A stretch of DNA of 64,000 nt from Streptomyces sp. NBC_01237. Its GTDB lineage: Bacteria > Actinomycetota > Actinomycetes > Streptomycetales > Streptomycetaceae. The DNA lies in NCBI RefSeq assembly GCF_035917275.1, contig NZ_CP108508.1, positions 2,604,001-2,668,000 of the forward strand. The letters run 5' to 3'. The stretch's first letter is position 1, and each line of letters opens with the position of its first letter. A program made the translations under genes and the position numbers. The notes beneath the pieces were generated by a model that ran no database searches, was not told where the DNA came from, and was given only the letters and a program-made list of their open reading frames with translations. This document shows, one piece after another, positions 50,988-58,114 of the stretch.

Positions 50988-52084
50988 ACGCCCAACTTCC
51001 GCTTGGCCTCGGCGAAGAAGAGGATGTGCTGGTAGTCCTTCGCCTTCTCGTCGTAGTCGGTGTACTGGTTGGTGAATCGCAGCAGCCGCTCCTGGACCTG
51101 TTCCGCGGGTTCGCTGTGGATGCGTCCTTCGATCGCCTGGATCTCGCCCAGGAATTCGGCGAGCACGGCCGGCAGACCCGGGCGGAGGTGGATCAGCCCG
51201 TTGTGCAGCCGGATGCCGTCCGCGGCGATCAGGTAGTTGAAGAGCAATTGGGACGCGACCGCGTCGTAGTTGGGCCTGGGTATCCCCTCGACCGCGTAGC
51301 GGAGCAGCCGTTCGGAGAGGACGTACTCATACGTGAGCCGCGCGCCACGCTCGGGCAGCGCGGAGTCATGGAGGCAGGCGAGCATCGCGGACACGTCGAC
51401 CCGCAGCTCCTCCAGTCCGGCCAGTGGCTTCAGCTTCTTCACCGGGAGGAAGTCGGGAATCGGCATGTCGCCCTGCCGGTGGTGGTACTCGTGCAGCCGT
51501 ACCCACCAGGACGACGCCTGCGCGATGTCTTCCGGCCCTGCGGCTTCGACCAGCGGGAACGATCCCTCCGCCATGACGTTGTGCACCAGGAGCCGGGTCA
51601 GGCGCAGATGCCGTTCGACGAACTTGTCGATGAAATAGAAGACCAGGTCCCCGCTCTCCTGGCGGCCGTCGATGTGGTTCTCGGGGAAGAGCGCCACGAC
51701 GGGCCTGGCCTCGAAGCCTTTCGACATCCGCTCGATCGTCACCGGCATGGTCGGGCTTGGGTATCCGGTGTCCAGATGCGTGTCGGTGGGCGACGTCCGG
51801 TAGGACAGGAAGTCCAGGGACAGCGTCGGGAAGTAGGACGCGTCGAACAGCGAGAAGATGTGGTTGTCCACCCGGGTGTTGATGTGTGCCTTGGTCCGCA
51901 GCAGCCGGGGATCCTCGGCGAACGTCAGGACGTCCTCCGCGAACACCTGGACGATGGGCACCTTCCGGAGCACGGGCGATGCGAGCAGTCCCCGGGCCAG
52001 TCGCTTGAGGGACGCTTCGTCCCGCCGTTCGTCGCGCCGGACCGAGCCGCGCAGTACGTTGACCGCGTCAATGACGTCGTTCAC
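50984..52084 (-). CDS. DUF6421-like protein of unknown function
   Basis: A 366-residue soluble protein. From memory it resembles Streptomyces DUF6421 proteins in the C-terminal two thirds: RLHEYHHRQGDMPIPDF, LAGLEELRVDVSAML, and NYDAVASQLLFNYLIAADGI. His/Glu-rich motifs (HEYHH, NHIDG, THLDTG) could bind a metal, but no known catalytic pattern is secure. There is no signal peptide or membrane segment. GTG 52084 has GGAAGGAGG upstream. It is 25 bases from the oxidase gene and overlaps phzF-like by four bases, so it belongs to the same operon. No function is claimed. Confidence 0.7.
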   Translation of the reverse strand: MNDVIDAVNVLRGSVRRDERRDEASLKRLARGLLASPVLRKVPIVQVFAEDVLTFAEDPRLLRTKAHINTRVDNHIFSLFDASYFPTLSLDFLSYRTSPTDTHLDTGYPSPTMPVTIERMSKGFEARPVVALFPENHIDGRQESGDLVFYFIDKFVERHLRLTRLLVHNVMAEGSFPLVEAAGPEDIAQASSWWVRLHEYHHRQGDMPIPDFLPVKKLKPLAGLEELRVDVSAMLACLHDSALPERGARLTYEYVLSERLLRYAVEGIPRPNYDAVASQLLFNYLIAADGIRLHNGLIHLRPGLPAVLAEFLGEIQAIEGRIHSEPAEQVQERLLRFTNQYTDYDEKAKDYQHILFFAEAKRKLGV

Positions 52085-52109
52085 TGGCTCTGTGCCTCCT
52101 TCCCCCGGA

Positions 52110-52895
52110 TCAGCCCGCGCATATCTGATCGGCGAAGTCGTCGAGCGCATGGGCCCAGTGGGCCGCGTAGTCCGTGGCGAGCAGCATCAACTCTTCGGCG
52201 TCCTCTTCGCTCTCGACCAGGGCGGTCATGCCCGTCTCCTCGTCGCTGACGGACTTGGCATGACTCGTCTCGGCCTTGATGTGCGCGTCGATCCACACCA
52301 GGGCGTCGGATGCCGCGAAGAGCTTCTGCCCGTCGACCCGCACCTTGCCGTACATGCGCCGGAACGCGACGGCGATGTCCAACGCCGTGGCCTCCACGAC
52401 CCGTAGCTGTACCGCCGCGCCCAGTCGGTGATCGGCCAGCGACTCCATCGCCCGCAGCAGCTTGGCGACGCCCGCGGGAAGTTCCCGCGTCACTCCCTCG
52501 CCGGCCGCTTCCGCCAGCGGCCCGACGATCGAGTCCGCCCACCACAGGTAGTGGACCCCTGCCGCTCCGGCGGGCGCCACCGCACTGAAGTCGTCGGCCA
52601 GGTTGTCCAGGTCGTCGCCGATGACGCGGTAGGCCGTCTGGAAGGCCGCCAGCGCCTCCCGCCCCGGAGCCTCCTGCGACGCGAAGTGCCGCGCCGCCGC
52701 GCCGAGCCCCGAGATCGTCGTGAACATGAAGGTCCTGGTCATCACCTCCCACTGCCGAGCCACGGCCAGCGCGTCCTCGACCGCGACCGCGTCAACAGCC
52801 CCCGCTGCCGCGAAGAACCGGTTCACCGGCCTTACCAGCCCCGCCGCTTGCACCACCGCGGTCACCCGCTCGTCAAGCTGTTCATCAATAGCCAC
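52110..52895 (-). CDS. Haem-oxygenase-like (TenA/HDO-type) putative di-iron oxidase
   Basis: A 261-residue all-helical protein, first gene of the operon. A run of acidic and His residues fits the haem-oxygenase-like di-iron oxidase superfamily: [13 protein letters not shown] and [21 protein letters not shown], giving E...H-x3-E-x2-H, with [13 protein letters not shown] near the end. Members oxidise amino acids or amines by desaturation, C-C cleavage or N-oxygenation, so the call is by pattern, not by a close homologue. GTG 52895 is chosen because GAGGGGG precedes it and the promoter's predicted start site lies inside the longer open frame. Confidence 0.65.
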   Translation of the reverse strand: MAIDEQLDERVTAVVQAAGLVRPVNRFFAAAGAVDAVAVEDALAVARQWEVMTRTFMFTTISGLGAAARHFASQEAPGREALAAFQTAYRVIGDDLDNLADDFSAVAPAGAAGVHYLWWADSIVGPLAEAAGEGVTRELPAGVAKLLRAMESLADHRLGAAVQLRVVEATALDIAVAFRRMYGKVRVDGQKLFAASDALVWIDAHIKAETSHAKSVSDEETGMTALVESEEDAEELMLLATDYAAHWAHALDDFADQICAG

Positions 52896-52931
52896 GACAC
52901 GCCCCCTCAGTAGTGCAATTTCACATGTCAC

Positions 52932-52961
52932 AGGCTATGTATGACTCAGGCGGACCGTCAA
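52932..52961 (-). promoter_or_regulatory. Promoter of the NRPS-like operon
   Basis: TTGACG (52961-52956), an 18-base spacer and TAGCCT (52937-52932) match a vegetative Streptomyces promoter. The start site would be near 52925, about 30 bases before GTG 52895. It is the only clear promoter for the ten leftward genes. Confidence 0.65.
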
Positions 52962-53031
52962 CGGCTTTCGGGAAGCCGGGACACCCTCAATCCCCTTCGC
53001 CCCGACCGGACTTCGACGAAGCCGCCACCGG

Positions 53032-53319
53032 TCACCCCCAGCCGATCCGCACCGTATCCCCGCCCCCGCCGCCCGCCAGGACCTCGACGCGGGTACCCGT
53101 ATCGGGATCGATGAGGGTCCGCCCCTGCCTGTCGCAGCCCATTCCGACCGGTGCGGCCTCGCGGTTGCCCTCGGCGCGGCATGACGCGTCGGGGTACGCG
53201 GTCGTCCCACCGGTGCGCCTTACGGCGATCCCGGCGCCGTCCCGTCGTTCCACCGGAATCAGTTGGACCGTGCGCCGCCCCCGTGCGGGCAGACGGGCGA
53301 CCCGGGCGTCGCGGGTCAC
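53032..53319 (-). CDS. Possible small hypothetical protein, perhaps a gene remnant
   Basis: A 95-residue frame with GTG start and high GC at third positions. The sequence (IAVRRTGGTTAYPDASCRAE, then GVxxDRQGRTLIDPDTGTRV-like) is not low-complexity, but I recognise no family. The frame stays open upstream without a start that looks better, so it may be the 3' end of a decayed gene. The rest of 52962-53572 shows nothing I can name. Confidence 0.3.
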   Translation of the reverse strand: MTRDARVARLPARGRRTVQLIPVERRDGAGIAVRRTGGTTAYPDASCRAEGNREAAPVGMGCDRQGRTLIDPDTGTRVEVLAGGGGGDTVRIGWG

Positions 53320-53572
53320 GCGACGGGCTTCCAGGAGTGCCGGCCGAGGTGCTGCGGGGCGCGCCCGCGATGTCGCCCATGCCGTCCCGGTCGTTGACGT
53401 ACTGACGAGGGGGTGCCGACAAGGGCGCCGATATCCGGCCCGACGTGGGACGCGTCACACACAGGGGCCGCGGGATCATCGTCGTGGCCCCACACCCGGG
53501 TCCCACCTGAAATCGCAGGTCAAGAAGGCGAGGGCCGGGTGGTGCGGGCCAGGGGCGCCCGCCCCGCCTCGC

Positions 53573-53609
53573 AAAGGAGAGGCGCGCACCCCACGCGAAA
53601 CGCCTCTCC
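53573..53609 (-). terminator. Hairpin downstream of tRNA-Met
   Basis: GGAGAGGCG (53576-53584) pairs with CGCCTCTCC (53601-53609) across a 16-base loop. On the leftward strand the stem is followed by a short TTT. It lies 47 bases past the tRNA 3' end. Confidence 0.6.
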
Positions 53610-53655
53610 AGTCGCGTTTCCCCAGGTCAGAACGATTCTGCCTGGGGACGCTCGG

Positions 53656-53729
53656 TGGGGCGGGTGGGACTCGAACCCACGGCCGACGGATTATGAGTCC
53701 GCTGCTCTAACCGGCTGAGCTACCGCCCC
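53656..53729 (-). tRNA. tRNA-Met (CAU)
   Basis: A 74-nt cloverleaf: acceptor GGGGCGG/CCGCCCC, D-arm GCTC...GAGC, anticodon stem GCGGA/TCCGT (4 pairs plus end wobble) with loop CTCATAA, T-loop GTTCGAGTC and discriminator A. The anticodon is CAU. Elongator Met is the usual call; Ile2, with a lysidine-modified C34, cannot be excluded by eye. CCA is not encoded. It borders the biosynthetic operon region. Confidence 0.88.
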
Positions 53730-53916
53730 GTTTCGGCGTGGCGCGTACATGTGTGCGCACCGTCTGCCGCAGCATAGCCGGTCATACGATCTCTCGCTTC
53801 GGATGGTCGACTTCGCCTGATCATGAGGACCGCGCTTTGTGCTGCCCGGTTCCAGGTGACGCGAAGGAGACCCGAAAGTGTCACTTCCGGACCCCGCGGC
53901 ACCAGGTGCGGGCACA

Positions 53917-53940
53917 CGAAAAAGGACCCCGAGGGGTCCT
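53917..53940 (-). terminator. Intrinsic terminator after tRNA-Asn genes
   Basis: An 8-bp stem, AGGACCCC/GGGGTCCT (53923-53930 and 53933-53940), with a 2-base loop gap, followed on the leftward strand by TTTTT. This is a textbook terminator 12 bases past the tRNA-Asn. Confidence 0.85.
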
Positions 53941-53951
53941 CTTCCGTTCCG

Positions 53952-54024
53952 CTCCCCCGACTGGACTCGAACCAGTAACCCTCCGGTTAACAGCCGAATG
54001 CTCTGCCAATTGAGCTACAGGGGA
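53952..54024 (-). tRNA. tRNA-Asn (GUU), copy 1
   Basis: A 73-nt cloverleaf with acceptor TCCCCTG/CGGGGGA, discriminator G, anticodon loop CTGTTAA (GUU) and T-arm CTGGTTCGAGTCCAG. CCA is not encoded. It differs from the adjacent copy mainly in the anticodon stem (TTCGG/CCGGA here). Confidence 0.93.
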
Positions 54025-54029
54025 TCGCG

Positions 54030-54102
54030 CTCCCCCGACTGGACTCGAACCAGTAACCTGCCGGTTAACAGCCGGCTGCTCTGCCAATTGAGCTACAGGG
54101 GA
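54030..54102 (-). tRNA. tRNA-Asn (GUU), copy 2
   Basis: A 73-nt cloverleaf, five bases upstream of copy 1 in the same transcript direction. It has the same acceptor, D and T arms, with anticodon stem GCCGG/CCGGC around CTGTTAA (GUU). The two genes look like a tandem duplication with changes limited to the anticodon arm. Confidence 0.93.
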
Positions 54103-54283
54103 TTGCTGCGTTGCCTCGAATCGTACCTACCTGGCGGCTGCCGGGCGGCGCGCGTTCGCTGCGACACATACATTAGCGCAAGCAGGGGGGTGCTCCGCCA
54201 ATCGGTATCGCCCCGGGTGATCTCGGGTGCGCGCGGGTAGGCGGCCTGCACACGTCGCACGGAGCGAAGGAAGGGTGGCAGCC

Positions 54284-54589
54284 ATGCGGTACCGGCTCAC
54301 GTTCATCGCCGGACTGGCCCTCGGTTACGTGCTCGGCACGCGAGCCGGGCGCGAGCGTTATGAGCAGTTGAAGAAGTCAGCACGTCAGTTCGCCGAGAAC
54401 CCCGCGGTACGCAACGCCGCCGAGTCCGCGGCGAGCAGCGGCCGGGACTTCGCGGGCAAGGCGTACCACTCGGTGAGCGAGAAGGTCGGGGACAAGGTGC
54501 CCGCGTCGGTGGCCGAGCGGGTCAGGTCGCTGCGGGAGCGCAGCAGCCTGAACGGCGCGGAGGACGACTGGGGCACCACCAACACCTGA
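54284..54589 (+). CDS. YtxH-domain-like small membrane-anchored protein
   Basis: A 101-residue protein. One N-terminal hydrophobic segment with glycine-zipper character (LTFIAGLALGYVLGTRAGRE) leads into a charged helix ERYEQLKKSARQFAENPAVR and an amphipathic tail. This matches small actinobacterial YtxH-like proteins, probably inserted in the membrane with a cytoplasmic helix. GGAAGG lies before ATG 54284. The function is unknown. Confidence 0.82.
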   Translation: MRYRLTFIAGLALGYVLGTRAGRERYEQLKKSARQFAENPAVRNAAESAASSGRDFAGKAYHSVSEKVGDKVPASVAERVRSLRERSSLNGAEDDWGTTNT

Positions 54590-54662
54590 GGATCCGGGTC
54601 CGGGACCGGTGCCGGTCGGCGCCGGTTGCGGGAAAGGTCCCGGGGTGCGGCAGAATCTGTGT

Positions 54663-56180
54663 ATGGGCATAGTCGCCGGCTTGGACAGTTCTTCCGCCTT
54701 CACTCACATCGTCGTCTGCGACACGGACACGGGCGCCGTGCTGCGGCAGGGGTATGCCGCGCATCCGGTCGAGGCGAAAGCCTCCGAGGTCGACCCGCAG
54801 GCATGGCTGCTCTCACTCGGTGAGGCGGCCTCCGGCGGTCTGCTCGAAGGAGTGCAGGCCATCGGTGTGTCCGCGCAGCAGCACGGGCTCGTCCCCCTGG
54901 ACCACCAGGGCAATCTCGTCCGTCCGGCGCTGCTCGGCAACGACCGGCGGGCGCAGGTGGCCGCGGCCGACCTGATCGACGGGCTCGGCGGGCGGCAGGC
55001 CTGGGCCGAGGCGGTCGGGTCCGTACCGCAGGCCGCCCAGCCGGTGGCGAAGCTGCGCTGGCTGGCGCGGGCCGAGCCGGAGAACGCCCAGCGCGTCGCC
55101 GCCGTCGCACAGCCGCACGACTGGCTGGTGTGGCAGCTGTTGGGCCGGCCGGCCCGGCGGACCACCGACCGGGGCGCCGCGTCCGGGACCGGCTACTGGT
55201 CGGCGGGGACCGGTTCGTACCGGCCCGATCTGGTCGAGCTGGCGCTGGGACATCAGGCGGCGCTGCCCGAGGTGCTCGGCCCCGCCGACTGCGCCGGGAC
55301 GACGCCGGAGGGGCTGCTGATCTCGGCGGGGACCGGCGAGACGATGGCCGCGGCCTTCGGGCTCGGGGTCGCGGTGGGCGATGCGGTGGTGTCGCTGGGG
55401 GCCTCCGGGTCCGTGATGGCGGTGCACCACGAGGCGCTGGCCGACCCGACCGGGATGATCACCTCGTTCGCCGACGCCACCGGGATGCATCTGCCGGTGG
55501 TCCACACCTCGAACGCGGTACGCGCGCTGCGCGGGACCGCGGAGATGCTGGGCGTGGAGGGACTGGAGGAGTTGTCGGCGCTGGCGCTGAAGTCGACTCC
55601 GGGAGCCTCGGGGCTGGTGCTGCTGCCGTATCTGGAGGGCGAGCGCACCCCGCGGCTGCCGCACACCGCGGGGACGCTGTCCGGGCTGCGGCGCGAGGCG
55701 ATGAAGCCGGAGCATCTGGCGCGGGCGGCGTTCGAGGGGATGCTGTGCTCGCTGGCCGACGCGCTGGACGTACTGCGCGGGCGCGGTGTGGAGGTGCGGC
55801 GGGTGTTCCTGCTGGGAGCCGCCGCCGAGCTGCCCGCCGTGCGGGCACTGGCACCCGCGGTGTTCGGTACCCAGGTGGTCGTCCCGCAGCCCGCCGAGTA
55901 CGCGGCACTCGGTGCGGCACGGCAGGCGGCCTGGGCGCTCGGGGTCTCCCAGGGGACCCTCGATCCGCGCACTCCCCCGGCCTGGCAGGGTGCGGCGGCG
56001 CAGGTGCTGGAGCCGGGCGAGGAGCTGGCGGAGGGCCGGGCGGTACGTCAGCAGTACGCGGCGACGCGCGACCAGATTCATCCCGGAGCGTTCGGAACCG
56101 GAGCTTCCGGGACCGGGGCCTTCGGGGCCGGAGCATCCGGAGCCGGAGCGTCCGGAGTCGATGTGGGCGCGGGGGCCTGA
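54663..56180 (+). CDS. FGGY carbohydrate kinase (xylulokinase-like)
   Basis: A 505-residue sugar kinase. The N-terminal ATP-fold strand is IVAGLDSSSAFTHIVVCD. Substrate-side residues lie in SAQQHGLVPLD, QPHDWLVWQLLGRP and TDRGAASGTGYW. The second actin-like half holds AVVSLGASGSVMAVHHEA, SGLVLLPYLEGERTPRLP and FLLGAAAELPAVRALAPAVF. It should phosphorylate xylulose or a similar ketose. The C-terminus carries a five-copy Gly-rich pentapeptide tail that kinases of this family lack. No ribosome site precedes ATG 54663, and CAGAAT 8 bases upstream could be a -10, so it may be leaderless. Confidence 0.85.
   Translation: MGIVAGLDSSSAFTHIVVCDTDTGAVLRQGYAAHPVEAKASEVDPQAWLLSLGEAASGGLLEGVQAIGVSAQQHGLVPLDHQGNLVRPALLGNDRRAQVAAADLIDGLGGRQAWAEAVGSVPQAAQPVAKLRWLARAEPENAQRVAAVAQPHDWLVWQLLGRPARRTTDRGAASGTGYWSAGTGSYRPDLVELALGHQAALPEVLGPADCAGTTPEGLLISAGTGETMAAAFGLGVAVGDAVVSLGASGSVMAVHHEALADPTGMITSFADATGMHLPVVHTSNAVRALRGTAEMLGVEGLEELSALALKSTPGASGLVLLPYLEGERTPRLPHTAGTLSGLRREAMKPEHLARAAFEGMLCSLADALDVLRGRGVEVRRVFLLGAAAELPAVRALAPAVFGTQVVVPQPAEYAALGAARQAAWALGVSQGTLDPRTPPAWQGAAAQVLEPGEELAEGRAVRQQYAATRDQIHPGAFGTGASGTGAFGAGASGAGASGVDVGAGA
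56085..56159 (+). repeat. Five in-frame 15-bp repeats encoding GA(F/S)G(T/A/V)
   Basis: Five adjacent 15-base units encode GAFGT, GASGT, GAFGA, GASGA and GASGV in frame at the kinase C-terminus. First and second codon positions are nearly constant while third positions vary, so the copies have drifted under coding constraint. Confidence 0.9.
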
Positions 56181-56380
56181 GGCAGGGCGCGGGCAGAGCC
56201 CCTGCGTACGGGGTCGGGCCGCGTCCCAGCCGCCTGGTTCCGCCCGGTTCCGCGGCGAACCGGGCCCCGTCGGGCGCGGCAGGATTTTGACCCGGCCTTG
56301 AGGAAAAGCGTTCGCGGTCTGCGTACGGCGTACCGGAAAATGGGTCGACCCCTGCCGTTCGCCGACTCCGAGAGATACGC

Positions 56381-58114
56381 GTGCTCATAAAACTCCTGCG
56401 GGCCTATCTCGGCCCGTACAGAAAACCCATCGCGCTGCTGGTGTTCCTCCAGCTGTTGCAGACCTGCGCCACCCTCTATCTGCCCAGCCTCAACGCCGAC
56501 ATCATCGACAACGGTGTCGTGAAGGGGGACACGGGCTACATCCTGGAGTTCGGCGGCGTCATGATCGCCGTCAGCGTCCTGCAGGTGCTCTGCAACATCG
56601 GCGCCGTCTACTACGGCGCGCGCACCGCGTCCGCTCTCGGGCGCGACGTCCGGGCCTCGGTCTTCGACCGGGTGCAGGCTTTCTCGGCACGTGAGTTGGG
56701 GCGCTTCGGCGCGCCCTCGCTGATCACCCGGACGACCAATGACGTCCAGCAGATCCAGATGCTGGTGCTGATGGCGTTCACGCTGATGGTGTCGGCGCCG
56801 ATCATGTGTGTCGGCGGCATCATCATGGCGCTCGGCCAGGACGTGCCGCTGTCCGCGGTCCTGCTGGCGGTGGTGCCGATCCTCGGTATCGCGGTGAGCC
56901 TCATCGTGAAGAAGATGCGGCCGCTGTTCCGCACGATGCAGGAGCGGCTCGACACGGTGAACCGGGTGCTGCGCGAGCAGATCACCGGCAACCGCGTCAT
57001 CCGCGCCTTCGTGCGCGACGGGTACGAGGAGGAGCGGTTCCGGGGGGCGAACAACGACCTGACCGATGTGTCGCTTTCGACCGGCCGGCTCATGGCGTTC
57101 ATGTTCCCGACCGTGATGACGGTGGTGAACCTGTCGTCCATCGCGGTGGTCTGGTTCGGTGCGCACCGCATCGACAGCGGCGGGATGCAGATCGGCGCGC
57201 TGACCGCGTTCCTCGCCTATCTGATGCAGATCGTGATGTCGGTGATGATGGCCACCTTCATGTTCATGATGGTGCCGCGCGCCGAGGTCTGTGCCGAACG
57301 CGTCCAGGAGGTCCTGGAGACCGATTCGAGCGTCGTGCCGCCGCTCGCCCCGGTCACGGAGCTGACCAGGCACGGGCATCTGGAGGTGCGGGGCGCGGAG
57401 TTCCGGTACCCGGGTGCCGAGGAGCCGGTGCTGCGGACCGTGGATCTGGTGGCGCGCCCCGGTGAGACGACCGCGATCATCGGGTCGACGGGCAGCGGGA
57501 AGTCGACGCTGCTCGGCCTCGTACCGCGGCTGTTCGACGTGACGGACGGCGAGGTGCTGGTCGACGGTACGGACGTACGGACGCTGGACCCGGTCCTGCT
57601 GGCGAAGACCGTGAGCCTGGTGCCGCAGAAGCCGTATCTGTTCTCGGGGACGGTCGCGACGAATCTGCGGTACGGGAATCCGGACGCGAGCGACGAGGAG
57701 CTGTGGCACGCGCTGGAGGTCGCCCAGGCCAAGGAGTTCGTGGAGCGGCTGGAGCACGGGCTGAACGCGCCGATCGCGCAGGGCGGCACCAATGTCTCCG
57801 GTGGGCAGCGGCAGCGTCTGGCGATCGCCAGGACGCTCGTGCAGCAGCCGGAGATCTATCTCTTCGACGACTCGTTCTCGGCGCTGGACTACGCGACGGA
57901 CGCGGCACTGCGCGCGGCGCTGTCCCGGGAGACGGCCGAGGCGACCGTGGTGATCGTGGCGCAGCGGGTGTCCACCATCCGTGACGCCGACCGGATTCTG
58001 GTGCTGGACGAGGGGCGGGTCGTCGGGAGCGGCACCCATCGCGAACTGATGGACGGCAATGAAACGTACCGGGAGATCGTGCTCTCCCAGCTGACGGAAG
58101 CGGAGGCCGCGTAA
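56381..58114 (+). CDS. ABC exporter half-transporter, degenerate catalytic site
   Basis: A 577-residue membrane-fused ABC half (six-helix domain about 1-310, ATPase about 335-575). Walker A is GSTGSGKST, Q-loop VPQKPYLFSG, signature NVSGGQRQR. Walker B is IYLFDDSFSALD, with Asp where the catalytic Glu should be, and the switch His is replaced by Gln (VAQRVST). This is the degenerate partner pattern of heterodimeric exporters such as TM287/288 or BmrCD. GTG 56381 follows GAGAGA. The stop TAA shares a base with the next ATG. Confidence 0.9.
   Translation: MLIKLLRAYLGPYRKPIALLVFLQLLQTCATLYLPSLNADIIDNGVVKGDTGYILEFGGVMIAVSVLQVLCNIGAVYYGARTASALGRDVRASVFDRVQAFSARELGRFGAPSLITRTTNDVQQIQMLVLMAFTLMVSAPIMCVGGIIMALGQDVPLSAVLLAVVPILGIAVSLIVKKMRPLFRTMQERLDTVNRVLREQITGNRVIRAFVRDGYEEERFRGANNDLTDVSLSTGRLMAFMFPTVMTVVNLSSIAVVWFGAHRIDSGGMQIGALTAFLAYLMQIVMSVMMATFMFMMVPRAEVCAERVQEVLETDSSVVPPLAPVTELTRHGHLEVRGAEFRYPGAEEPVLRTVDLVARPGETTAIIGSTGSGKSTLLGLVPRLFDVTDGEVLVDGTDVRTLDPVLLAKTVSLVPQKPYLFSGTVATNLRYGNPDASDEELWHALEVAQAKEFVERLEHGLNAPIAQGGTNVSGGQRQRLAIARTLVQQPEIYLFDDSFSALDYATDAALRAALSRETAEATVVIVAQRVSTIRDADRILVLDEGRVVGSGTHRELMDGNETYREIVLSQLTEAEAA

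Noticed and set aside
52896-52931. Upstream GTG start (52931) for the HDO-type gene
   Set aside because: The promoter -10 at 52937-52932 puts this codon at or before the transcript start. GTG 52895 has a good ribosome site.
52913-53718. Plus-strand open frames across 52.9-53.7 kb
   Set aside because: They run through the tRNA-Met gene in antisense, end in a translated tRNA sequence, and show no domain.
53656-53729. Attachment site (attL) at the tRNA-Met 3' end
   Set aside because: No direct repeat of the tRNA 3' end and no integrase were found by eye in the window, so no att site is annotated.
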